Below the pieces are notes generated by a model that was not told the origin of the DNA, ran no database searches, and saw only the letters and a program-made list of their open reading frames with translations. This document shows, in pieces, positions 1 through 8,064 of a DNA stretch of 14,168 bases. Position 1 is the first letter of the stretch, and every line of letters starts with the position of its first letter. The stretch is from Eubacteriales bacterium. Lineage in GTDB: Bacteria; Bacillota; Clostridia; Lachnospirales; Lachnospiraceae. The stretch is from assembly GCA_030536565.1 (NCBI GenBank), contig JAUNPT010000051.1:1-14168 (forward strand), in the 5' to 3' direction. The translations under genes were made by a program, and so were the position numbers.

Positions 1-20
1 GTGTCGCTCGCGGCGACTTG

Positions 21-52
21 ATTATAATATCACTCTCTTTAACTTCTGTCAA
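21..52 (-). promoter_or_regulatory. Strong sigma-A promoter pointing out of the left edge
   Basis: Read on the minus strand there is a perfect -35 TTGACA (47-52), a 17-base spacer and a -10 TATTAT (24-29) preceded by TG one base away (extended -10). Upstream of the -35, at about 56-95, lie repeated A-tracts that resemble an UP element. Just after the -10 the transcript would begin near a GC-rich inverted repeat, GTCGC/GCGAC (about 3-17). A strong promoter with UP-like A-tracts and a GC-rich start is typical of rRNA or tRNA operons, so the gene to the left may be a stable RNA operon; that gene lies outside the window and this part is inference. Confidence 0.7.
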
Positions 53-120
53 CACTTATTTTAAATTTTTTTATTTTTTTACTAATTTTAATTTGTGTGT
101 CAAAGGATGCCTCTTTATAA

Positions 121-894
121 TTAATGAAATAACATTTTCATAATCATGTTATTATCATAAATCTGCTTAAGGAAAATATTCCCTTCAATATCTGATAAAG
201 CCTGTGCTATATGTGCATTGCCACTCATAGCGGTTAATATCAGATATATAACCCATATAATCAACAGGCCTTCAACCAGTCCAGCTGCCATTCCAAGAAG
301 CTTATTCGCCTGATGAATTACAGGAAGTCTCGACACTATACCCGTTGCAATTGACAGCACCCTAAGAACAACACATATAATAACAAAAACGCCTATGTAC
401 ACAACTGCCTTAAGAATTATATCCGCAAGCCTGTATGCAAATGCTTTCACAACAATATCTTTTATTGTATTCTCTCCCTGTGTCAGTACTGACAAGTAAT
501 CCCCGTAGAAACCTTCCATTACAGCATTGCCCCACCCATCTGGCAGATTAACAATATTATTTATTTTCTCCACATATCCGCCAATGCGATCTTCATATTC
601 CTGCATATTATTTTTATCAAACTGTAATTCAGCTTCTCCAGTAACAGTTTCATCAATTGCCGCATTCAGTTTTTCATTATCACATACTGCCTGATACATA
701 TTTTCACACAAATAATCATAAACAGATGTATTCTTCTTTATTGTATTTGCAATAACTGGTGATAAAAATGCTGTCGCAACAATAGAAATCAAAAGTGCTG
801 CAATAGAAACAACAATCCTTATGATTCCCTTTCTCCAGCCATCTAATGCACATAAAATAAATACACCTATAGTAGTAATCAATATCCAGCTCAC
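121..894 (-). CDS. CvpA family membrane protein
   Basis: Small integral membrane protein of the CvpA (colicin V production) family, 257 residues. Hydrophobic segments are visible at about residues 4-17, 24-48, 158-183 and 200-222. The early DGWRKG turn between the first two spans and the late motif LPVIHQANKLLGMAAG before the last span are typical of the family. A soluble loop of roughly 100 residues lies between spans 2 and 3, longer than in the smallest CvpA proteins. The start is GTG, chosen because a GGAGG site (902-906) lies 7 bases upstream. It follows the DUF5711 gene with a 22-base gap and is surely co-transcribed with it. The family's molecular role is poorly defined; in other bacteria it is linked to envelope homeostasis and secretion. 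No clear terminator is seen after the stop codon. Confidence 0.85.
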   Translation of the reverse strand: MSWILITTIGVFILCALDGWRKGIIRIVVSIAALLISIVATAFLSPVIANTIKKNTSVYDYLCENMYQAVCDNEKLNAAIDETVTGEAELQFDKNNMQEYEDRIGGYVEKINNIVNLPDGWGNAVMEGFYGDYLSVLTQGENTIKDIVVKAFAYRLADIILKAVVYIGVFVIICVVLRVLSIATGIVSRLPVIHQANKLLGMAAGLVEGLLIIWVIYLILTAMSGNAHIAQALSDIEGNIFLKQIYDNNMIMKMLFH

Positions 895-916
895 GCGTCG
901 TCCTCCTTTAAGTATC

Positions 917-2170
917 CTATTTCAACTTTATGCTTTGTATGTATTTAGAATTAATTAATATATACCTGCCTCTGACACCTGTCGTCAATATAGAACTCAA
1001 TGGCAGTTCAACATTCTGCATAGTAATAACCTTTCCCGACATGTTCATTATTGTAAATGTGCTTGAATTATTCATAACAACACTGCTTCCATCGAATTGG
1101 AAATTATTATATTGAGTATTAAATGTTGTTTCAAACTGCCTTGCTCCTGACAGATTATAAACTATCAGCTTATAAAGCTCTCCTGAATCACTATTATTCA
1201 TCAAAAGCCCAATATATTCATCACTAAAAAATACCCTCTCTATTTCACTATCAATTTCAATTTCCTTATAAATACTTGGATATTCTTTAATTTTATATAA
1301 TGTAACAACATTCTCCCCAACAGCTACAGCCTCTGTGCCAGATAAAAACTGTACATCTCCAACAATAGTACTTCCATAATGGTTAAATCCTCCCACTACT
1401 CTCTCTGTCTCATTTTGTCCAACATCAGAAAAATTATAAAATACAACATTAGTATTCATGGACTCCCCACTTACATATATATAAGAAGCTATTAGTTTCG
1501 TACCATCATCTGAAATACTTATATCTACCGGATAACCATCTCCCGCAAGGGTTGTCTTAACAGTATATATTTTATCTCCATCTGAATCATACATATTAAT
1601 ATAATTAGCACTGTTATCTTCCAAAATTGCTGCAACGACTCCCTGTTTTCCAACCTCTATCTGTGAAATAGATAATGGGGCATCTACCTTCCCCATGAAC
1701 CCCTCCGAGTTGAAAACATAAATCAAATTTCCATTAAGATCTCCCACAGCAATCTTATCACCGCATATTTTAACCTGTGGTTTCTGCATAGAGTATGTCT
1801 GATTCCACACTGCGGTTTTACTACCATTAAAATATGCAATTCCATCATTGCTATATCTTACGTAGCCATCGTTGTAAGCAATATACTGTGCACTTTCTGT
1901 ATCGTCGCGGCTAACAGATGATGACACAGAATAGCCTTCATATGTTTTATTATCCAGCACTTTCCTGATAATAAAAAAAGCCACGACTGCAAGCAGCAGC
2001 ACGACTGCCACAACAATGGCACTACGATACCTATGTCTCCTAACTTGCATTTTCATCGTCTGTTCATCAAATTCTTCTAACCCCTGTGTATCCGATATAT
2101 TCACCACTTTATGAACAGGTGCATTTTTATTACCGCTAAATCTGGATTTTCCCGAAATAATATCAGCCAT
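917..2170 (-). CDS. DUF5711 family protein, one span with propeller-like ectodomain
   Basis: About 417 residues from the chosen start. A basic cytoplasmic N-terminus (RRHRYR) is followed by a single membrane span about 50-68 residues in, so the long C-terminal part should be outside the cell. That part is rich in short beta-strand repeats ending in small Asp/Gly/Asn turns, such as DGYVRYSNDGIAYF and DLNGNLIYVFNSEG, consistent with a WD40/PQQ-like beta-propeller. The composition and architecture match DUF5711 proteins of Lachnospiraceae, a family of unknown function. I prefer the ATG at 2170 because AAAGGGG (2179-2185) stands 8 bases upstream; the ATG at 2200 would add ten residues but has only a weak site. 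It has its own promoter and is directly followed by the cvpA-like gene, suggesting that both work in the envelope. Confidence 0.75.
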   Translation of the reverse strand: MADIISGKSRFSGNKNAPVHKVVNISDTQGLEEFDEQTMKMQVRRHRYRSAIVVAVVLLLAVVAFFIIRKVLDNKTYEGYSVSSSVSRDDTESAQYIAYNDGYVRYSNDGIAYFNGSKTAVWNQTYSMQKPQVKICGDKIAVGDLNGNLIYVFNSEGFMGKVDAPLSISQIEVGKQGVVAAILEDNSANYINMYDSDGDKIYTVKTTLAGDGYPVDISISDDGTKLIASYIYVSGESMNTNVVFYNFSDVGQNETERVVGGFNHYGSTIVGDVQFLSGTEAVAVGENVVTLYKIKEYPSIYKEIEIDSEIERVFFSDEYIGLLMNNSDSGELYKLIVYNLSGARQFETTFNTQYNNFQFDGSSVVMNNSSTFTIMNMSGKVITMQNVELPLSSILTTGVRGRYILINSKYIQSIKLK

Positions 2171-2241
2171 TGACAATTCCCCTTTACCTGTCTTATTCAT
2201 GGTTCTTTACAACTAGGCAGATTACCATGTAAGCTGATATC

Positions 2242-2269
2242 ATTATACAATATTACCTAAAATTATCAA
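2242..2269 (-). promoter_or_regulatory. Sigma-A promoter for the DUF5711-CvpA pair
   Basis: On the minus strand, TTGATA (2264-2269), a 16-base spacer and a perfect TATAAT (2242-2247). The -35 overlaps the TGA stop of the upstream LysM gene, so the two downstream genes can be transcribed separately from it as well as by read-through. The leader to the ATG at 2170 would be about 65 bases. Confidence 0.6.
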
Positions 2270-3432
2270 GGAAGTTTTATAATCTCTCCTATGTATAAAA
2301 GATTAGGATCCTTCAGTTGATTTAATTCTAAAATATCCTCATATCTGCCTATGGTTCCATACTGTTTCATACATATACTCATTATAGTATCCCCTTCTTG
2401 AACAGTATATTCCGTATATATGGCTGAGCTTTCCGCAGCCTTTGTTGGTGCTTCTGTCACAGGCACCTCTGAAGATGGCTGTTGTACAGTTCTTTCCTGA
2501 GTCTCGGTTTCTGCTGCCTGTGTTGTTGGATAAACCTCCCCCTCAAGCTTATTTACCGACACCACATCATCATTGCTGCCATTTAAATCCAAATTCTCAT
2601 TTTCCCCTGACATCTGTGCCGACAGCTGTTTAATTGACCTGTCAAAATTCTGCATTCTCTGATAATTGTTAAGAAAATTAATTGACGTAACCAAAACGGC
2701 TGTAACCATTAAAGCTGTAATGCCATAAGTAAAAGTATTATTCCGCTTCTGAATCCTCACCTCCTCTTTCTCCTGTATAACATTCCTTATTGATTTCATA
2801 ACCTTATCATTATTAGCATCTTCACTGGATTTTTTAACCTTTCTTTCCAGCATATACTCCTGCATTTCACAATTCCTCTCATAAAAGCACACATAACCCT
2901 TCTGCCTTCTAAGCTCGTCCTTATCATACAGATAGAAATTCTCCTCTTTTTCTGCAATATCCACTAAATACATAACCTTCATATTTCCAGCAAAGTTATC
3001 CAGGTGTATTTTTCGCAGCTGCAGCATATCCTGCTCCGTAACCTGAGGTTTAACTGCGAACCAGCCAACAACAGAAAGATTCGGAAAATATTTTTCAACA
3101 TCTGAATATATCCCCTTCCAGATTTTTTCATCAAAACAAATTCCCGTATCATTATCAAAGCCTTTTGCCTTTACTACTCCTTTAATGAATACACATTTCT
3201 CCTGTTCATTTTTTTGAATTTCTCCCAGAAGTACTCCTGCCTGCTCTACTGGATTGCCATTATATGCAATTGAATTAATATATGTAAACGCATAATCTTC
3301 AATATAAATTTGTTTACCAGAGCTGACATCCCCTATTTGTTTTATATTCTTTGGTCTCCTTATTCCTGCCGTTTTAGCAGATTTACTGTTTTCTCCTTTG
3401 TTCTCATCACCATCACATATAATTTCAATCAT
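2266..3432 (-). CDS. JAB/MPN-like (degenerate) - transmembrane - LysM protein
   Basis: Three parts are visible (388 residues from the chosen start). First, a cytoplasmic domain of about 130 residues that resembles a JAB1/MPN fold: PVEQAGVLLGE matches the first strand, including the conserved Glu, and VGWFAVKP matches the VGWxHxHP loop but without either metal-binding His. Second, a basic stretch and one hydrophobic span near residues 235-255. Third, an extracellular Thr/Glu/Pro-rich linker and a C-terminal LysM domain (YTVQEGDTIMSICMKQYG to LYIGEIIKLP) for peptidoglycan binding. The start at 3432 is preferred because AGGAGG lies 9 bases upstream (3442-3447). An in-frame GTG at 3510 would add 26 residues but has no ribosome site. 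It lies upstream of the DUF5711 and CvpA genes on the same strand. LysM is confident; MPN-like is inferred from motif resemblance. Confidence 0.75.
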   Translation of the reverse strand: MIEIICDGDENKGENSKSAKTAGIRRPKNIKQIGDVSSGKQIYIEDYAFTYINSIAYNGNPVEQAGVLLGEIQKNEQEKCVFIKGVVKAKGFDNDTGICFDEKIWKGIYSDVEKYFPNLSVVGWFAVKPQVTEQDMLQLRKIHLDNFAGNMKVMYLVDIAEKEENFYLYDKDELRRQKGYVCFYERNCEMQEYMLERKVKKSSEDANNDKVMKSIRNVIQEKEEVRIQKRNNTFTYGITALMVTAVLVTSINFLNNYQRMQNFDRSIKQLSAQMSGENENLDLNGSNDDVVSVNKLEGEVYPTTQAAETETQERTVQQPSSEVPVTEAPTKAAESSAIYTEYTVQEGDTIMSICMKQYGTIGRYEDILELNQLKDPNLLYIGEIIKLP

Positions 3433-3527
3433 GTCTGGGTACCTCCTCTGACAATCTGTCATCATGTATGGTAACACTTCTTTTTTAAAAAACTTATCAT
3501 ATTTTGTCACAAAGTTAAAAAAGTAAT

Positions 3528-3560
3528 GGACATATTATTGTCCTGACAAAAATATACTAT
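3528..3560. promoter_or_regulatory. Divergent promoter region with two small dyads
   Basis: The 83-base (or longer) gap between the divergent LysM and yyaC genes holds two small overlapping inverted repeats, GGACA-N6-TGTCC (3528-3543) and TTGTC-CT-GACAA (3539-3550), followed by a TATACTAT block (3553-3560). CATATT upstream and TATACTAT loosely resemble a sporulation sigma-factor promoter, but the spacing does not fit any consensus well. Which element drives yyaC cannot be decided by eye. Confidence 0.3.
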
Positions 3561-3593
3561 ATATATCTATTGCAAATTTGAAACGGAGGCCTT

Positions 3594-4196
3594 ATGACAT
3601 ATTATTTTGATTCTGCAAAAGCTGAAACCACACTTAAAATGAGCGGACAACTTATGGAACTCATAAAAACAAACAACACCTCTAATACCGATATAGTTAT
3701 ATTATGCATTGGCAGTGACCGTTCTACAGGTGACAGTCTTGGCCCCCTTACAGGCTACAGGCTTGAGAAGCATCATATTAAGAATGTTTACGGTTCTCTT
3801 TACTTCCCTGTTCACGCCGCTAATCTTTCACCTGTAATTAGTGCAATATATAATAACTACAATAATCCTTTTATAATTGCAGTTGATGCCTCTCTGGGAA
3901 CACCTGAGCATGTTGGATGCATAACCCTTGGAACCGGTCCTCTCACTCCTGGTCTTGGAGTACAAAAAAAGCTGCCCAAAGTAGGTGATATCCACATTAC
4001 GGGAATTGTTAATTCCTCCCGAAACATGGATTATAACCTGCTCCAGACAACTCATCTGTCTATAGTCGTTCAGCTTGCAGATGTAATTGCAAATGTATTA
4101 TATCTCGCATTACAACAGCCTGATGTCCTAACTAATGCCTGTTCTTATATGCCGCTACCGCCTGTCCAATTGTATCAGCAGCTCCTGACTTCATAA
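3594..4196 (+). CDS. yyaC: Spore protein YyaC (GPR/HybD-like protease fold)
   Basis: 200-residue protein of the YyaC family, sporulation-associated proteins related in fold to hydrogenase-maturation and GPR-type germination proteases. The hallmark CIGSDRSTGDSLGPLTG is at about residues 38-54, followed by the conserved PVHAANL block and IIAVDASLG, with an acidic residue where this fold binds metal. GDIHITGIVN near residue 131 and the final helix also fit, and the length is normal. The ATG follows GGAGG (3585-3589) with a short 4-base spacer. It is a single plus-strand gene divergent from the LysM gene and overlaps by 65 bases, tail to tail, with the coiled-coil gene on the minus strand. Its presence is the main direct evidence that the organism makes endospores. 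Substrate is unknown. Confidence 0.9.
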   Translation: MTYYFDSAKAETTLKMSGQLMELIKTNNTSNTDIVILCIGSDRSTGDSLGPLTGYRLEKHHIKNVYGSLYFPVHAANLSPVISAIYNNYNNPFIIAVDASLGTPEHVGCITLGTGPLTPGLGVQKKLPKVGDIHITGIVNSSRNMDYNLLQTTHLSIVVQLADVIANVLYLALQQPDVLTNACSYMPLPPVQLYQQLLTS

Positions 4197-5223
4197 TTAA
4201 ATTAAGGCTTTGCAGCTTTTCCGCATTGACATACTCTTTTCCCAAATATGCCTCATAATTGGACGATATATAAATTCTTTGCTTTTTAACAAGATTATCT
4301 ACCTTGGACTGCTCCTCTGTTTTTTTTCTAAGCTCAGCTTCCATTTCTTTAATTCTTTCAGCACTCTGGCCCTGAACTTCTTTTACAATGTCAAGCTTCA
4401 CTGTTCTTTCAAATTCTTCAAGGGCCGCCTTCTTCTCACCTTCAATAGCACTTATCTCATCATTAAGGCTGCTAATCCTGTCATCATATACATCGAGCCC
4501 ATACATTTCCTCATTTTGATCCTTCTTAATGCTGTTCTTTATCTTTTTAATTTTCGCTCTGTTAACGCTAATCTTATCCTTTGTATCATGAGCTGCCGTA
4601 ATAGTTTCAATATGTGGCATCACCTTTTTTTCGTATATAAATCTATATATAGAAGTCATCACTAAAACCATGACAGCATAATAGATCAACAGCCCTTCCA
4701 TTAAAAAACCCGGAATGAAAAAACAAACTGCAGGAACCACAATATACAAAACTGCCATAAATACCATATAAATCAAAACGTCAATAATTTTTCTTGATTG
4801 AAACAAAGAAAGAAACACCCTGCTGTTAAAGAATTTCGATATATTTTCCTGTATAAACGCCTCCTCAATCTGCTCCAGCAAATCCTCATTCTCTGCACGC
4901 AGCGAGGCAGTCTCTGCATCAATTCGCTCTTTAACTCCTGCCAGCTTAGCTCTTTCTCTCTCCAACTGGATTCCTTTAAGCTTCTCCTTATCTCCAGCGA
5001 TAGACTTGTCAAACCCAGCACATATTGCATCTGTGCTGGATTTAACTCTGCTGTCAATCTCATCCTGAACCGCTTTATTCTTTACATCTATCTGTTTGCG
5101 AATGTCTGAAACACTGGTGTTTAATCTTTCAAGCAGTGCAGTCTTATCATTATGTTCCCTAATGTCACTCATTACCTGCTGTAACACTTGAATATCTCCA
5201 GCAAGTATATTCTGTTCTGCCAT
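4132..5223 (-). CDS. Unrecognised coiled-coil membrane protein
   Basis: 363 residues with no family I recognise. Residues about 10-125 are charged and heptad-like (long runs rich in Glu, Lys, Leu and Ile), then two adjacent hydrophobic segments at about 147-170 and 174-193 form a membrane hairpin, followed by a second long coiled-coil region at about 215-315 and a short tail. Both ends should lie on the same side, probably the cytoplasm given the KK-rich flanks after the second span. A GGAGG site (5234-5238) stands 10 bases before the ATG. It begins 37 bases after the hydratase gene and is probably in its transcript. Its last 65 bases overlap the end of yyaC on the opposite strand. It could be a scaffold or a membrane-shape protein; no function is claimed. 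Confidence 0.75.
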   Translation of the reverse strand: MAEQNILAGDIQVLQQVMSDIREHNDKTALLERLNTSVSDIRKQIDVKNKAVQDEIDSRVKSSTDAICAGFDKSIAGDKEKLKGIQLERERAKLAGVKERIDAETASLRAENEDLLEQIEEAFIQENISKFFNSRVFLSLFQSRKIIDVLIYMVFMAVLYIVVPAVCFFIPGFLMEGLLIYYAVMVLVMTSIYRFIYEKKVMPHIETITAAHDTKDKISVNRAKIKKIKNSIKKDQNEEMYGLDVYDDRISSLNDEISAIEGEKKAALEEFERTVKLDIVKEVQGQSAERIKEMEAELRKKTEEQSKVDNLVKKQRIYISSNYEAYLGKEYVNAEKLQSLNLIMKSGAADTIGQAVAAYKNRH

Positions 5224-5260
5224 CTTTTTCTAACCTCCAAATCTTTCGACTTTAGCTGTT

Positions 5261-7540
5261 TTAGTTATTTTTGTAGTAATTAATCAGGCAGCCATCAAGA
5301 ATAATCTGTCTTTCATCATCAGTCAGCTCGTCCATTTTCAATGTAAATTCTTTCATATTCTCATTAACTACATAAGCTTTCATTTCAGCCGCCTTATTCT
5401 TTACCGCTTCTGCAATACCCGGAATAAAAATATAATCTCCATTCTTAAATGGCAGCTCGCCCTTATCTACAATAAATGGAAGCATACCCCAGTTAATAAG
5501 ATTAGAGCGGTATCTCTTTGTAGCATATTCGTTAGCAATATTAGCCCAGCCACCAAGCACCTTCTGGCATGATGCCGCCTGCTCCCTTGCCGAGCCATCT
5601 CCCGGCTTAACTGCGAATATTGTACTTCCAACGCCTACATTTTCCTTAGATACATCATAGGTTTCCTTAATCTTACCCATAATTTCTTTTAATTCCGGAA
5701 GGGCCTCTCCCATACACTGACCAGCCTCTCTTGCCTTTTCTGCTTTCTGGACCGCTTTTGCCCTTGATACATAAGCAGGATCCTTTCTTGATAATGCAAA
5801 TTCTGCTAATCCTAATGGATTTGAACGGAATGAAGAAGTCTCACCTGATGGAATTAATTCATCTGTCGTAGTAACAGGATCATGAATCTCTGATACTACC
5901 TTTATTATAAGATTATCTGGAAGTGGCACCATCTCCGGCCAGTCCTTAATATTAGGGCCAAACTGGATTTTTTGTTCTGGGTCTGAAACTCCCTTGCTGT
6001 CAAACACCCTGTTTGCATATATAGATTTATCAAAATGGTATGCTGGGCCTGTAAACTCAACGTCCATATCAGCTGCCGATGTAAGGAATCCCTTGTTAGC
6101 CGCTGTCGCTGCAATTGATCTTGCATCCATAAGTGCAACTGAAGATATCTGTCCATTTTGAAGCTTAGAACCTTCTCTGTTAGGGAAGTTTCTGGTAGAA
6201 TGCCTGATTGAGAATGCATTGTTAGCAGGTGTATCACCAGCACCAAAGCATGGCCCGCAAAATGCTGTCTTGACAATCGCACCTGTAGCCATAAGGTCTG
6301 CAAGTCTTCCATTTCTTGCAAGTTCCATATAAATAGGTGTACTTGCAGGATATACACTAAGTGTAAATTCATCAGAACCAATGGAACGTCCCTTTAAAAT
6401 ATCTGCTGCTGCACAAATATTTTCAAAGCCGCCGCCTGCACAGCCTGCAATAATTCCCTGGTCAACATAAAGCCTGCCATTTCTAACCTTGTTAGTAAGC
6501 TTATAATCAACCTGTCCATCAAGACTTATCAGAGCCTTCTGCTCTACATCATGAAGAATATCTGTCAGATTAGCATTAACCTCATCAATTGTATATGTGT
6601 TGCTTGGATGGAATGGCATAGCAATCATAGGCTTAATCTTACTTAGGTCAACCCTTACAACACCATCATAGTAAGCCACTGCTCCAGGATTTAACTCCTT
6701 ATAGCACTCACTTCTTCCATGAATATCATAGAACTCTTTTATTTTATCATCTGTTCTCCAAATTGATGAAAGGCAAGTAGTCTCTGTAGTCATAACATCT
6801 ACGCCAATTCTGAAATCAGCACTTAAATTAGATACACCAGGGCCTACAAATTCCATAACTTTATTTTTAACATACCCATTAGCAAATACCTCGCCAATAA
6901 TTGCAAGAGCCACATCCTGAGGCCCAACTCCCTTCATTGGAACTCCAGTCATATAAATCGCAACAACACCCGGCATATTTATATCATATGTCTTTGAAAG
7001 CAGCTGCTTAACAAGCTCAGGTCCTCCCTCGCCCATTGCCATTGTACCAAGTGCACCATAACGTGTATGGCTGTCAGAACCAAGAATCATTTTTCCGCCT
7101 TCAGCCAGCATTTCCCTTGCGAACTGATGAATTACCGCCTGATGTGGTGGTACATAGATTCCGCCATATTTCTTAGCACATGTCAAACCAAACATATGGT
7201 CATCTTCATTAATTGTTCCTCCTACTGCACATAGACTGTTGTGGCAGTTGGTAAGCACATACGGAATCGGGAATTTCTCTAATCCTGAAGCTCTTGCAGT
7301 CTGAATAATACCGACAAATGTAATGTCATGCGAAGTCAGCTTATCAAATTTAATTTTTAACTTCTCCATATTTCCAGACGTATTATGGTTGTTTAAAATT
7401 CCATATGCAATAGTATTCTTTGCCGCTTCCTCCTTTGAAACAACGCTTCCTGTCTTTGCTGCAAGCTCGTCAATTGCATTTTCCTCAACAAGGTCCGCAC
7501 CATTAACAAGATATGCACCATTTTTACTTAATTCAATCAT
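5261..7540 (-). CDS. ybhJ: Aconitase-superfamily hydratase, YbhJ-like
   Basis: 759-residue iron-sulfur hydratase of the aconitase superfamily. The three expected [4Fe-4S] ligands are C367 (IIAGCAGGG) and C428/C431 (AFCGPCFG). Substrate-loop motifs GSDSHTRYG (about 154-162) and TRNFPNREGSK (about 449-459) are present, and the C-terminal swivel domain carries KRYRSNLINWG. The whole chain closely resembles what I recall of E. coli YbhJ, a paralogue of uncertain substrate, in motifs such as VGPQDVALAIIG and TTTDELIPSGETSS. It may act as the cell's aconitase (citrate to isocitrate), as often annotated in Clostridia, or on another hydroxy acid. The ATG has AGAGGT about 6 bases upstream. It follows the HIT gene with a 48-base gap and no terminator, and precedes the coiled-coil gene. 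The superfamily is certain; the substrate is not. Confidence 0.93.
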   Translation of the reverse strand: MIELSKNGAYLVNGADLVEENAIDELAAKTGSVVSKEEAAKNTIAYGILNNHNTSGNMEKLKIKFDKLTSHDITFVGIIQTARASGLEKFPIPYVLTNCHNSLCAVGGTINEDDHMFGLTCAKKYGGIYVPPHQAVIHQFAREMLAEGGKMILGSDSHTRYGALGTMAMGEGGPELVKQLLSKTYDINMPGVVAIYMTGVPMKGVGPQDVALAIIGEVFANGYVKNKVMEFVGPGVSNLSADFRIGVDVMTTETTCLSSIWRTDDKIKEFYDIHGRSECYKELNPGAVAYYDGVVRVDLSKIKPMIAMPFHPSNTYTIDEVNANLTDILHDVEQKALISLDGQVDYKLTNKVRNGRLYVDQGIIAGCAGGGFENICAAADILKGRSIGSDEFTLSVYPASTPIYMELARNGRLADLMATGAIVKTAFCGPCFGAGDTPANNAFSIRHSTRNFPNREGSKLQNGQISSVALMDARSIAATAANKGFLTSAADMDVEFTGPAYHFDKSIYANRVFDSKGVSDPEQKIQFGPNIKDWPEMVPLPDNLIIKVVSEIHDPVTTTDELIPSGETSSFRSNPLGLAEFALSRKDPAYVSRAKAVQKAEKAREAGQCMGEALPELKEIMGKIKETYDVSKENVGVGSTIFAVKPGDGSAREQAASCQKVLGGWANIANEYATKRYRSNLINWGMLPFIVDKGELPFKNGDYIFIPGIAEAVKNKAAEMKAYVVNENMKEFTLKMDELTDDERQIILDGCLINYYKNN

Positions 7541-7588
7541 TTTTTACCTCTTTCCTATTTTGTACATAATATTTTTACCTGGCAGTTT

Positions 7589-8005
7589 TTACAAATATGG
7601 TATGATTTTAGCCTTAAGTTCTTCTATTTTCTGTTCTGAATTTTCCCCCGGAACCCAAGTAATATTAACAGTATCCTGCTTATATCTTGGAATTAAATGC
7701 ATATGAAAATGCATAACTGTCTGTCCGGCTGCTTCACCATTATTCTGAACTATATTAAGTCCTTCACAATTCAAGGCTGTCTTTAAGCCATTGGCTATTT
7801 TGACTGCAACCTGAAAAATATGTGCAGCTGTCTGTGAATCTAATGAATAGACGTTATCGAAGTGGTTCTTTGGAAGAATCAGCACATGACCTCTCGATGC
7901 CGGACTAAGGTCAAATATTACTTTTACTACTTCATCTTCATAGAGTGCATTTGCAGGGATTTCACCATTTGCAATCTTACAGAAAATACAATCTTCTTTT
8001 TTCAT
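7589..8005 (-). CDS. HIT family protein (nucleotide hydrolase/transferase)
   Basis: 138-residue histidine-triad protein of the HINT branch, which hydrolyses nucleotide phosphoramidates or related dinucleotides. The signature HFHMHLIPR near the C-terminus gives the three histidines, with the middle ones forming the active site. CIFCKI at the N-terminus supplies the usual Cys pair, and ASRGHVLILPKNH is the typical nucleotide-binding strand and helix. I place the start at the ATG at 8005: the in-frame ATG at 8023 is part of the ribosome site itself (ATGGAGG, GGAGG at 8017-8021), so the six extra codons are probably untranslated. It is divergent from the histidine-kinase-like gene and upstream of the hydratase gene, likely in one transcript. 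Confidence 0.93.
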   Translation of the reverse strand: MKKEDCIFCKIANGEIPANALYEDEVVKVIFDLSPASRGHVLILPKNHFDNVYSLDSQTAAHIFQVAVKIANGLKTALNCEGLNIVQNNGEAAGQTVMHFHMHLIPRYKQDTVNITWVPGENSEQKIEELKAKIIPYL

Positions 8006-8048
8006 ATCACTAAAAACCTCCATCTATTAATCGTTTTTTGTAATATCC

Positions 8049-8055
8049 TGTCGAA
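8049..8055 (+). promoter_or_regulatory. Spo0A box (0A box) upstream of the kinase promoter
   Basis: Perfect TGTCGAA heptamer, the core of the Spo0A binding site. It is centred about 48 bases upstream of the predicted start of the kinase transcript, a usual activating position. On the other strand it lies about 40 bases inside the HIT transcript, where it could repress. A seven-base match can occur by chance; its location is what makes it credible. Confidence 0.5.
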
Positions 8056-8064
8056 CGCATTTTG

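Noticed and set aside
104..118. AAAG...CTTT hairpin after the CvpA stop as terminator
   Set aside because: Only four pairs before a mismatch and no T-run follows directly, so not supported.
4210..4665. 151-codon open frame on the plus strand
   Set aside because: Lies antisense to the coiled-coil gene, has no ribosome site, and its Phe/Leu/Ile-rich product is what a Lys/Glu-rich gene gives in reverse.
5244..5250. TTTCGAC, i.e. AGTCGAA-like 0A box before the coiled-coil gene
   Set aside because: One mismatch in the core heptamer and no promoter nearby; short enough to be chance.
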